DNA of 64,000 bases. Origin: Peronospora farinosa (taxonomy: Eukaryota; Oomycota; Peronosporomycetes; Peronosporales; Peronosporaceae). The notes beneath the pieces were generated by a model. The model saw nothing but the letters and a program-made list of their open reading frames with translations. It did not search any database and was not told the DNA's origin. Of this stretch, positions 43,228-52,481 are shown piece by piece (the stretch's first letter is position 1; each line of letters begins with the position of its first letter). Location of the stretch: positions 62,001 through 126,000 of the forward strand of contig CANTFK010000756.1 of the NCBI GenBank assembly GCA_947646735.1. The letters are read 5' to 3'. The position numbers and the translations under genes are program-made.

Positions 43228-43847
43228 GTCGTGGTGACTCAAACAACTAGCACCAAACGTATTAAGACGCTCAAGGGCACGTCGAAACGAGTGACCCTTG
43301 GATCAGTCTCGGTCCAAGAAGACGGACCTACGAACGAGTTGTTCGAGGCCGTCGAAGACAAAATGCCGGAGGCATCCTCAGTTGAGGTGCTCCAACTTGT
43401 TCTAACATCTGCCGAGGAGATAGTAAATCTCTCGGAGATGACGTGGGATCTGTTTCTGTCCGAACTAAAGGAAGGAAAGATCCACGAGATAGTCGCACCA
43501 GTTCCAGAAGAGAATGTGGTGGACAGTTGCTCTTCATCCACAATGGATGAGAGCGTCTTGGAGACCAACAAAAAGAAACGGTTCGCTGCTCAAGGCTGGG
43601 ATGCCTTGAAGGACAGCCCGTTCTATGATGTTCTGTGGAAACACCGTGATGTGTTTCCAGCAGAAGTGCCGAGCCGCCTACCGGCCGATAGGGGCATCAG
43701 GCACGAGATTGACCTGGATCCGGACACCAAGTATTGTGTGACCAGGAAATGGCCGTTGCCGACGGAACAAGTCGATTACATCGATGAGTTCTTCGACAAG
43801 CAATCTAAGGCGAGACATGTACGTGAGATCAAGTCGCCTCACTGCAG
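43228..43847 (+). pseudogene. pol of element A2, linker before RT
   Basis: It continues the A1 text without the TAG found there (PVPEENVVDSC) up to VREIKSPHCS, where element B inserted with GCAG duplicated. Confidence 0.78.
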
Positions 43848-44996
43848 TGTGGTGGAGTGGGTTCTCAAAATTGTATGATGAGACCCCAAACCACTCACTG
43901 TGCCGGACTGCCGACTGTCGGAGGGGGTACCCCGATGCCGCGTATGAACCTTCTCTCACCTTGTGTACCCGTCGGCTGGCGGGTTGCACTCTTCGGAGGA
44001 CTTGGTGACGATGTAGATGTCTGCCTTGAGGGAGGTAGACCTGGGGGGGGCCTCGAGTGGATATGCTTCACTCGGTGGGCCGGTAGGTGGCCACTCGATC
44101 GACCTTGTCGAGAGTGGACTTAGAGCCAAATTCTTCAGGGGCGCTTGTCGTCCCTGGCCTTTTCCTTCTTGTTTCAGGGGTATTAACCACCTGACCTTTA
44201 CGTTGCTCCCGGACCTTGAGGTGAGGGAGACCGCTTCCGATAGCGGGTCTTGGGGGGGGGGGGGTGTTGCTACTCGAACGAGCTCACAGGCCAAATATAT
44301 CCTGGAGATCTATTCGCCCTTGAACTTCGCTACACAACTGTCTTCGACGGGGGGCCAAAATATATCCCTTCCCGGAACAGTGAGTAACTTAGAACAAGTC
44401 CTTCTTGGGTGACGGGTCGTGCCACGTAGATCGCAAATTGAGTAGTATTTAATATAGTCCTATCCTTTTACCTCCTTTACTCTATCCTTGCCTGAAGCTC
44501 TGATTCCTTGCGTCGACTGGTCTGATCCTTGTATTAGTTGGTCCGGAGTGGCTGAACCCCGAGGGGCCGAGGTCGACTGATGAGGGACCCAGGTCTACCA
44601 ATGAGGGACCGGGTCGACCAAAGAGGGGCCGAGGTCGACCGATGAGGGACCGGGTCGACCAACGAGGGACCGGGTCTACCAATGAGGGACCCAGGTCTAC
44701 CAATGAGGGACCCAGGTCGACCGATGAGGGACCGGGTCGACCAATGAGGGACCCGGGTCTACCAACGAGGGGCCAGGTCGATCAATGAGCGGCCATGATC
44801 AACTCCCTTTGGTACCGGTTAACCGGTACCCTGATACTGATTTTTCTTCGGCGGATCCTGCGGATTGTCCTCCACCAACGGTCGCTCCCCTTCGAGGCCC
44901 CTGTCTCTCTGGTCCCCTGTCCCTGACCCACGGCCTATACTCTGAATCCAACTGGAGTCCGGGACCTTCATATCACAAAATTAGCACTTCACCACA
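43848..44996 (-). repeat. 3' LTR of element B
   Basis: 1149 bases. It contains about ten imperfect repeats of the type GGTCGACCAATGAGGGACC (about 44565-44790) and a perfect 20-base palindrome at 44811-44830. Confidence 0.9.
44811..44830. repeat. Perfect 20-base palindrome in the family B LTR
   Basis: GGTACCGGTTAACCGGTACC. It is kept unchanged in the other two complete family B LTRs (about 55888 and 56300). Confidence 0.9.
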
Positions 44997-45041
44997 GCCG
45001 CCCCCTGCACTTGCTCACCGTGCAACGGATTGAGCACGCGC

Positions 45042-47012
45042 ATGTCTTCACTTCCTTCGTCACGTAGGTCCTTCATTGTCCCCTTTGTAGCTCCTCCACC
45101 TCTAACTCGTGTCTGTCCAGCCATGTCTTCCCCTGGTTCTGATCCACCGTCTGCTGACCCACCGTCCGCTGATCCACCGACTGAAGAGCCGACCTCGGTC
45201 GCCCCAGCGCCTTCAATCACCCCTGGTTCTAACCCCTCATCTGCTGACCCACCGTCCGCTGACCCACCATCTGAGGAGCCGACTTCAATCGCCGTCGCGC
45301 CTTCGGTTGCCTCTCCATGTAGAGAGGAGTCCTTGGCCGACCCTCCCGGGCCGGTGTGTTCGCCGTTGAGTGCTGCTGAAACTGTTGTCGTTCACAGCTC
45401 TCCTGTTTCCACCGCTTTGCCTCCTGTCGAGACAGCAGATGCTCCTGTCACGCCGACCCCCATGGTTGACCGTCCGTCTTCCGTACCCGTTAACGTACGG
45501 GCAGCTCTGCGGGAATTGCAAGCTCTCGCGGACGCCCATTTCCGCCGCATCGAAGACTGCGAGGGTCGGCTAGGTGTCCTTCCCCCTTCGGCCGCCTTGT
45601 TGGCCACTCGTTGTGAGCGGTTGGAGGAGGCACTGCGCGACAAGTCCCGGCTGGTGGCCCAACTTCGCGAAGCTCTCCAGCGCGAGACTGCACTGGTGGA
45701 CCGTCTGCGATGGAAGGTCGACCACATCCGAAACCGGTACTCGCTTCTCGCCGCAGAGCTCGACCATGTCGACTTCTCTGACGGGCCACCTCTAGGACCA
45801 GCTACTCCTTCGGCAGCTTCGCCCCCGGCCGCATGTTCCCCTTCGCGGCCGGCGAAAGCTCTTGGTAAACGGTCCCGGCGGCCGTCACCCCGGGTACCCG
45901 CCAAAACCTCCAGGCTTTCGAAGCCCGAAGCCTCTGCGATACCACCGTCTGCGGTCTCTGGTGGTCGTTCCCCTGTCGTGCTTGAGTCTTCGGACGACGA
46001 CCTCAGCGACGACAGCGAGACCCTTCGGGCGGCTCTGGCCAAGTCTCGTTCTGCTAGTCGGCGCCCTGCCAGCGCGAACCCTGTACGTCTTCCGTCGACG
46101 TCCACTCCTCCATTGAGGACCACCTCGGCTACCGGCCTCTCGTTGAAACGGGCGATATTCGGGACATCGGACTCGGAGACCGAGTCGTCTGCGGAGAAAA
46201 ACACGAGTGCGCCTCCTGTCGCGGACAACACTTCGCCCCTTCTGGCCAACTCCAGCCTGCTTCCCAGAGACGCCATGATCCCCGGATACATGCAGTCGAA
46301 GACCTTTTCCGCTGCGGAAGTGGCACCTTGGCCGGTCGACCTGGTCAATTCGTGGTGCGTTGTTACAATGTCTTCCACAGACTTGATCGACCAGCTGGAT
46401 CTACCTTGGGGTTGGTTTGGCCCTCCGGACGGAAACCTCGACCGGCCCCCCAAATGGAAGAGGTCGTTGATGAACCCTCCAATGATCCAGAGATTGCTAG
46501 CGGCGGAACCTTGGGTGGAAGCTCGTGTTCCCATGCAGCCCGTGTCCTTCCGACCTGTTGGCTGGTTCGCCCAGTTGGCAGCGGCCTACATCCAGTTTGA
46601 CGAAGAGCATAGTCAAGCTCTTTGGGAGGCGACCCACTGCTTGTGGATCTCCAAGGACCAAGCGCGAGCGAACTCTTTCCTCGCGTCCTACTACAACGCG
46701 CGGAAGAAGCGTCGGAGTCGGGCAACTCGAGCTTGGCGGGAGGTGGTCGACCTTATCTTCATTGGGATGAGCAGGGGCCACTGCGATCTCGACATCTTCC
46801 TGGATCCCTTCTTCCGTTATCTTCCTCGAACCCGCCGTGTGGTTTATTGGTTCCCTGGTCGTGAAGAGGGGTCGGACCCGGTCGACCTGCTTGAGGCCCT
46901 TCGGGTGTCGGATTCCGCGTGGCCGTGGCTCACCCAGTATCGTTTGTCTTCTGTGCCCCATCCTGGCGCTCTATTTCCACGCCTCAAAGGCAAGTTTGTG
47001 CCATCCGTTTAG
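45042..47012 (+). CDS. Antisense ORF of element B, 656 residues
   Basis: An unbroken frame on the strand opposite to gag-pol, starting 46 bases from the 3' LTR and ending 193 bases from the end of pol, tail to tail with it. Layout: Pro/Ser/Asp-rich N-terminus with a ~28-residue tandem repeat (SADPPSADPP); a strong coiled coil (about 150-245; RCERLEEALRDKSRLVAQL); a basic then acidic Ser-rich linker (SSDDDLSDDSE); and a globular C-terminal domain (about 425-640) rich in Trp and aromatics (LPWGWFGPPDGN, AYIQFDEEHSQALWEATHCL, DIFLDPFFRYL). The family is not recognised; no protease, RNA-binding or envelope motif or membrane span is seen. The start is the first ATG; a TTG four codons upstream is in frame. 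Confidence 0.78.
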   Translation: MSSLPSSRRSFIVPFVAPPPLTRVCPAMSSPGSDPPSADPPSADPPTEEPTSVAPAPSITPGSNPSSADPPSADPPSEEPTSIAVAPSVASPCREESLADPPGPVCSPLSAAETVVVHSSPVSTALPPVETADAPVTPTPMVDRPSSVPVNVRAALRELQALADAHFRRIEDCEGRLGVLPPSAALLATRCERLEEALRDKSRLVAQLREALQRETALVDRLRWKVDHIRNRYSLLAAELDHVDFSDGPPLGPATPSAASPPAACSPSRPAKALGKRSRRPSPRVPAKTSRLSKPEASAIPPSAVSGGRSPVVLESSDDDLSDDSETLRAALAKSRSASRRPASANPVRLPSTSTPPLRTTSATGLSLKRAIFGTSDSETESSAEKNTSAPPVADNTSPLLANSSLLPRDAMIPGYMQSKTFSAAEVAPWPVDLVNSWCVVTMSSTDLIDQLDLPWGWFGPPDGNLDRPPKWKRSLMNPPMIQRLLAAEPWVEARVPMQPVSFRPVGWFAQLAAAYIQFDEEHSQALWEATHCLWISKDQARANSFLASYYNARKKRRSRATRAWREVVDLIFIGMSRGHCDLDIFLDPFFRYLPRTRRVVYWFPGREEGSDPVDLLEALRVSDSAWPWLTQYRLSSVPHPGALFPRLKGKFVPSV

Positions 47013-47205
47013 GTCTTCCCTTGAACATGAACCTTCTTCTGTTCTGATTGATCTTGGTAATCGCCCTCCTTTGTTCTCCATTCTCCTATACCCTTAACTC
47101 TTGGAAATTCAAGGCCGCCCCGCAGGCGACCCAAGTCTTCCAACGAGGGGCTGGGCCGACCATTGAGGGAATCGGTCCACCTTCCAAGAAACTTGCTACC
47201 GCCGG

Positions 47206-50200
47206 CTAGTTTTCATGGCTTTGCATTACTTCGAAGCGGTTATGGCTTGTGTTCTTGCGCTCGAAGTCCCGGAGTAAGGCTCCGCAATTCAGATCCACTT
47301 CGTCCACCCACGAGGGGTCAGAGTGTCCCTTCCATTGCACGAGGAATTCTCGTTGTTGCCTCCCATACCGAGTCTTCTTGCCTGTACGACTCTCTAAAAT
47401 TTCTTCGACTTCATACTCGCCCTCTTCCAATTCCCGCACCCAGCTGTCTTCTGGTAGCAGACATTCATCGAAGTCGACTCGATCTGTTCCATCCACTTTC
47501 AGCTCGCTGTTCGGTCGATCGGGGAACTCTCTGACGGGCTTGAGCTTGGAGATGTGCACGATTGGGAATAGTCTGTATTCTGTACCTCGTAACTCCAGAC
47601 GTACCGCATGATCTCCAACTAACTCCTGAACTCGGAACGGTCCGTGCCATAGGTGGGCCAATTTTTTGGCATACCCCTCCTTCACTCGGTCCAAGTATAG
47701 CCATACCCGGGTCCCTGGCTGAATTTCGTGGCCGACTACCCCTTCATTTTGTGCTTGCACCCGAGCCTGACTAGCCGCCCGTAAATTCTCGTTGACTTGG
47801 TCTCTTGCTCGCTGATAGTGACTCTGAATCCGATATCTCCATCTCCGAGGTCCTGAGTCTCGACGTCGAGTGTTCACCACCGGTAACATAGTCTCAAGAG
47901 TGGTCCTAGCATCCCATCCATGTACCAGATAGAACGGTGTTTCCTCACGTACTCTGTCTTGAGCCGTATTTAACGCGAACGTTAATCGTTCCGCGTATTC
48001 ATCCCAGTCTCGCTGTCCCACGTCGGCTACGTACATCTTGAGCGATCTTGTTAGAGTCTGGACCATTCTCTCCGCAGTGCCGTTCGCTTGAGGTCGGTAG
48101 TCCATGGTCGCTCTCTGACGTTGACCTATTATACGACTGAACGCTCGGAAGAAGTCCGACATAAACCCCGGTTCCCGATCGTGACGGATCGTCTCACTGG
48201 CACCAAAACGGCGGAAAACGCATTCCTCATATCCCTCAGCCACTGTCTGGGCTGTCCGTGACGCACTTGCTTTAGCCATCACATAACCTGTGAACAGGTC
48301 GATCCAGATCAGTAGTTCCGTGTTTCCTTTATGTGACTTGGGGAGAGATGGTATGTGGTCCATCGCGATAATTTGGAAGGGGTACGTCGCTTCAACATTC
48401 CCCGGAGACCTCCCTTGTAAAGTGGGTCTCCCTTTACCAGTCTCACAATCTATGCACTGACCCACATATTTCTGAACACTCCGGAACAGACCCCTCCAAT
48501 GGCAATATCGTCGGATCCGATGATAAGTACGTCCGATCCCCTGATGGCCGCCTTCCAAACTCGTATGATAATGATGGAGGATGTCGGCTTGGAGACTCTC
48601 AGGTATTACCAATCTGGCAGTTATGTCTCGGTCGTCTCCCCTGATTCTCTGGCCGGGGCAGTACACCAGCAGTCCCTCTTCACTTATCTCGTAATCCTCC
48701 GACATTTTGCTGCAGTTTCTGGCCGCTTCCACCGACAAGTCTTTCCAGTCTCCTTGCAAATATGCCTTCAACTCGCACACCCAGCTCTCCTCTCCTTGCG
48801 CATCTCGGATTCTATCCATCCGGAGTTGTTGTACCACATCTTCTTGCATAACCTCTCCCGATATTTTGACGGGGAGCCGTGATCTCGTCACCGCAGATAC
48901 CTTGACCGACTGACCTTGGTCTCTAGGGACCAGCACCTCTGGCAGCCGATTGATTGTTTCTAGACCTGACCACTCTCCTCTTGGTATCGACTCGACCCCT
49001 TGCTGCTGATGTAAAGCTGTACTGGCCAACTGGTCTGCGCTCTGATTCCAGTCTCGTTTCACATGTAGGACTGCCTGGTTGGGCCACGACTGGAGTTTAC
49101 TCAGCGCCTTGGCCCGCAACGGGGATAAACCTGAAGCTTTGCATTCAATCTCTCCACGCATCTGTCTTATAACCAGATTGGAGTCTCCACAAATAATCAA
49201 ACGCCGTCGCTCCATTGGCTCCAACAGGTCAAAACCCAGTAACATGCCCTCATATTCAGCTTCATTCACCGTAGACTTGTCGAGATATTTCGATGCAGCT
49301 GCAACTATAGTCCACGCAGGGAGTCTCCACACAATAGCGCTGCAAGCACCTCCCCCTTGTTTCACCCGGGCCGACCCATCGAAACTCATCACATACACTT
49401 CTTCATTTAGTTCCACTGTGGGCGTCGGTAGGTCGACCACTTGCCTGGATTGCTTCTTGGGAGCAATTGACGACAGAATTGAGTCCACATTCTCTCGAGG
49501 CGTGATGCTGGCAGCTAACGCCCCCAGTACCTGGTCCTCGCCTTTCTTGCATTTCACAATCTCCAAAGTCCACTGTGACAACAGAGCGGCCCAGTTTCCT
49601 AAGCGACCTTGCAACCCCGAATACTTTACTAGCCAGGCTAGTGTAGAATGCCTCGTCAGAACTTTGAGAGGTCGGGTGACCAACATCGTGAAGCAAGTTT
49701 CCAATATCCGTAACAACGCCAGCACTTCCTTTTCCACTGTGCTATAGTTCACCTCGTTTGACTTGAGGGTTCGGCTCGTAAACATTACCGGCATATACAG
49801 GCCGTCGTAATTTTGCACCAACGACGCCGAAATAGCCCAATCACTTGCGTAGACAATGATGACCGCCTCTCTAGCTGGGTCGAAATGTCGTAGGATGGGC
49901 GCCATAGCAATCTTGTTCTTGAGCATGGCAAACGCTACTTGTACCTTCGACCATTTTTCTTCGTCGTCTTCCTGGGCCGCCACTTCCTCGTTAGCCTTCA
50001 ATTTGCACCTCCAAGCGTGAAAATCCACCTCTCTCAGTTCGTAAAGGATCGACGCGTATATGGCATAATCTTCGATGTACCTGCTGTAGTAATTTAGGCT
50101 CCCTAGAAAGGACTGCATAGCCTTCAGTGTTGTCGGTAGAGGTAGGTCGACCAAAGACTGAAGATCTTTTGGGTGGGCCTCTAGTCCCCCTTTGGAAACT

Positions 50201-51153
50201 CGATGTCCAAGATACTCGACCTTCCGACATCCCCACGTACTCTTGACGGCACTGACCGACAAATTCCAATAGTCACACACGTCTAGCAGCCGCTCCACTT
50301 TCTGGCATAATACGTCCCACGATTCGGCCGGCACAAGTATATCGTCAATGTATGATCGTCGACCCAATACAGAGAGAACTGATTTTGCATCGGGTTCCCC
50401 TGTTGCGAACAAATCCTCTGTTTCCTCTGTGGCCGCCCCTGGCGAAATCCGTAAGAATCCATATAACGCATTATCCAACAACCTTTGATATATCTGAGGC
50501 GCATTCTTAAGCCCAAAAGGCATCCGAAGCCATTCAAATAATCCCAGTGGAGTAACGAAAGCTGAGATTAATCTCGCCCTTTCGGTCATACTGACGACCC
50601 AAAAACCACTCGCCATATCAAGAGAACAGTACCATAAAGCTCCATCCAAGTCTTCCAGTAATTCGTTAATCAACGGCATCGGGTATACCATGAGCTGGGT
50701 AAGATCATTCACCAACCGATAGTCGATACACAATCGAATATCGACCCTATTCTTCTTCACGATAATTACAATTGGGCTGGCCCATGGCGAGGTGGAAGTC
50801 TGAATGATCTTTGCTGATAACAATCCCTTGATCAGGTCGGCTAGCTTCTCTCTGAATTGAGGGGCCACCTTTCGTACGCGTTGCGCGATCTGTCTTGCGT
50901 TCCCTACATCGATATCGCATATCGCTCCTCGGGCGGCCGGGGGCAAGGCGTTACCTTTACCCATCAGCAGATGTCGTTTCTTCCATATTATTTGTCGCAA
51001 CCGGTCCACCTCTTCGGGAGTGTTCCCATCTGGATCAGGAATCTGTATATCTTCTAACGCAATGCCTTCGGATGAGGGGTCCACACTTCCGGTACGACCG
51101 CCCACCCTGGCCTTATGTCCTCGGCCCAAAGTTCTCCACTCTCGAAAGAACAC
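47206..51153 (-). CDS. pol of element B: RT, two RNase H, integrase, chromodomain
   Basis: 1315 codons in one frame. RT (about 90-310) with IDYRLVNDL and the active box YIDD (268-271). First, gypsy-type RNase H (about 395-550): Asp438 and Glu475 remain, but the TDH motif reads TRH and the fourth Asp is absent. Second RNase H (about 585-715) of archaeal/plant type with all four acids: Asp592 (FDGSA), Glu633 (NEAEYEG), Asp657 (CGDSN), Asp707 (SADQLA). Integrase: zinc finger to C900 and C903, then Asp932, Asp992 and Glu1028, an exact D-35-E spacing. C-terminal GPF/Y-like region and a chromodomain (about 1248-1298; QREFLVQWKGHSDPSWV). The frame overlaps the protease frame by 100 bases in the -1 phase; the first codons are probably reached by frameshifting. 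Confidence 0.9.
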   Translation of the reverse strand: MFFREWRTLGRGHKARVGGRTGSVDPSSEGIALEDIQIPDPDGNTPEEVDRLRQIIWKKRHLLMGKGNALPPAARGAICDIDVGNARQIAQRVRKVAPQFREKLADLIKGLLSAKIIQTSTSPWASPIVIIVKKNRVDIRLCIDYRLVNDLTQLMVYPMPLINELLEDLDGALWYCSLDMASGFWVVSMTERARLISAFVTPLGLFEWLRMPFGLKNAPQIYQRLLDNALYGFLRISPGAATEETEDLFATGEPDAKSVLSVLGRRSYIDDILVPAESWDVLCQKVERLLDVCDYWNLSVSAVKSTWGCRKVEYLGHRVSKGGLEAHPKDLQSLVDLPLPTTLKAMQSFLGSLNYYSRYIEDYAIYASILYELREVDFHAWRCKLKANEEVAAQEDDEEKWSKVQVAFAMLKNKIAMAPILRHFDPAREAVIIVYASDWAISASLVQNYDGLYMPVMFTSRTLKSNEVNYSTVEKEVLALLRILETCFTMLVTRPLKVLTRHSTLAWLVKYSGLQGRLGNWAALLSQWTLEIVKCKKGEDQVLGALAASITPRENVDSILSSIAPKKQSRQVVDLPTPTVELNEEVYVMSFDGSARVKQGGGACSAIVWRLPAWTIVAAASKYLDKSTVNEAEYEGMLLGFDLLEPMERRRLIICGDSNLVIRQMRGEIECKASGLSPLRAKALSKLQSWPNQAVLHVKRDWNQSADQLASTALHQQQGVESIPRGEWSGLETINRLPEVLVPRDQGQSVKVSAVTRSRLPVKISGEVMQEDVVQQLRMDRIRDAQGEESWVCELKAYLQGDWKDLSVEAARNCSKMSEDYEISEEGLLVYCPGQRIRGDDRDITARLVIPESLQADILHHYHTSLEGGHQGIGRTYHRIRRYCHWRGLFRSVQKYVGQCIDCETGKGRPTLQGRSPGNVEATYPFQIIAMDHIPSLPKSHKGNTELLIWIDLFTGYVMAKASASRTAQTVAEGYEECVFRRFGASETIRHDREPGFMSDFFRAFSRIIGQRQRATMDYRPQANGTAERMVQTLTRSLKMYVADVGQRDWDEYAERLTFALNTAQDRVREETPFYLVHGWDARTTLETMLPVVNTRRRDSGPRRWRYRIQSHYQRARDQVNENLRAASQARVQAQNEGVVGHEIQPGTRVWLYLDRVKEGYAKKLAHLWHGPFRVQELVGDHAVRLELRGTEYRLFPIVHISKLKPVREFPDRPNSELKVDGTDRVDFDECLLPEDSWVRELEEGEYEVEEILESRTGKKTRYGRQQREFLVQWKGHSDPSWVDEVDLNCGALLRDFERKNTSHNRFEVMQSHEN

Positions 51154-52481
51154 ACCTGGTCATCTGCCTGTAACAAGTCTACCGTTTTGACTTCCTTCTC
51201 ATTGGTGGTGGTCACTGTATGTAGGTCTTCTTCAAATACACTCCGCTTTTGGGCGGTCCCCTCCTGCCGATTCACCCTCTCTTCGCACAGTTGTTCTTCA
51301 CTGTCGGGTACCGGTTGGTGTGTTATATTCATCATTGGGGTTGGGGCCTGCGGTCGCTGTAAGATGTGTGACGGAGTCTTATACTCTGGTCTCTCCACTA
51401 GTGGCCCCTCTTCCTCTTCCGTTAGGTCGACCTGATGGTCGACTTGGTCGGTAGTAGATTCATAAGCCAGATTTAGCCATTCCGCATATCTTCGAGAGCC
51501 TACCGAGACAAACCCTTGCGTTCTTGGAACTTGCTCCCTAGTCAACCACATACCTACCTTGGTATCTTCATGCAATGTTAAGGGGCGAGGGCTGACATTG
51601 GTTATCTTCAAAATCGGTCGACGTCCTATCCCTTGTATCATGGTGGTCACCCATCGTTCGCCTCTCGTGACCCACAATTTCCACTGTTCTGAGGTCGACC
51701 TTTTGAGAGGCACTTCCGTACATCCTCCAACAGATATCTGTACATACCGACCCAATTTCACATCCGATACTCGCGTATTATACAGTGTCCTTCGCCCAGT
51801 CAACTGTACCCTGACCTCATCGGGGAGGCAAAGAGTTCCGTCGGCCAAGTCTAACCGGATACCGGCTGGGACCATGAAGTCCATCCCCAAAATTGCATCT
51901 TGGCCTACCATAGGGCCTACCCACACCTTAAAGATGTACACCAAGTTCCCATTCAGAGTGACCTTGATGCGAGTGCGTCCCTCCGTGGTGTATACGGCTT
52001 CCCCAATACCAATACATTCTTGTCGTTCACTTTCATCAATTTGGCAGCCTACCTTACGAGCAAAGGCGATATCCAGAATGGATATCTCGGCACCAGTATC
52101 GAACAACAAATTCGCATGGTCGTTGTTGACCTTTCCAGAGGCTTTCGCTTGCCTGAACCATTTAGTAGGGGCGTGGTATTTCCAGTACCCCCTAGACTCG
52201 CCTGGCAATAAGTCCAACTCCATTACTGAACTTTCTCGAACACAACTATTAGGTTCTTTCAAAGAAGCAACATGGACCACAGGGTAATTTCCAATCTTCG
52301 ATATATTTCCAATCTTAACTGGAATACCCGTCCCCTCCTTGGGCTGTTTCTCCACATATGCAAAAATGCAACAATTAGAACGCTCGGCTCGTACCAGATT
52401 CAAACCTGGCGAGCGTCCTAATTTGCCATCTTCTCGAGTTTCTCCGGGAACATCCCTGCGTGCTTGGCTGGGTTGTACCAT
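51054..52481 (-). CDS. Protease frame of element B
   Basis: About 470 codons, overlapping gag upstream (64 bases) and pol downstream (100 bases), each step in the -1 phase. A retropepsin-type aspartic protease core shows DHANLLFDTGAEISILDIAF with the DTG active site, and ILGMDFM further on. It would process the polyprotein. The long C-terminal part before pol has no recognised domain. No clear start codon context is needed if it is reached by frameshift from gag. Confidence 0.82.
   Translation of the reverse strand: MVQPSQARRDVPGETREDGKLGRSPGLNLVRAERSNCCIFAYVEKQPKEGTGIPVKIGNISKIGNYPVVHVASLKEPNSCVRESSVMELDLLPGESRGYWKYHAPTKWFRQAKASGKVNNDHANLLFDTGAEISILDIAFARKVGCQIDESERQECIGIGEAVYTTEGRTRIKVTLNGNLVYIFKVWVGPMVGQDAILGMDFMVPAGIRLDLADGTLCLPDEVRVQLTGRRTLYNTRVSDVKLGRYVQISVGGCTEVPLKRSTSEQWKLWVTRGERWVTTMIQGIGRRPILKITNVSPRPLTLHEDTKVGMWLTREQVPRTQGFVSVGSRRYAEWLNLAYESTTDQVDHQVDLTEEEEGPLVERPEYKTPSHILQRPQAPTPMMNITHQPVPDSEEQLCEERVNRQEGTAQKRSVFEEDLHTVTTTNEKEVKTVDLLQADDQVCSFESGELWAEDIRPGWAVVPEVWTPHPKALR

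Noticed and set aside
44575..44590. CTGATGAGGGACC in family B LTRs as a hammerhead core
   Set aside because: No GAAA box or matching stems nearby; it is part of the GGTCGACC repeat array.
45392..46534. A 380-codon open frame on the minus strand opposite the element B antisense ORF
   Set aside because: Low-complexity text with no domain; it is the GC-rich shadow of the plus-strand frame, which has the coiled coil and a structured C-terminal domain.
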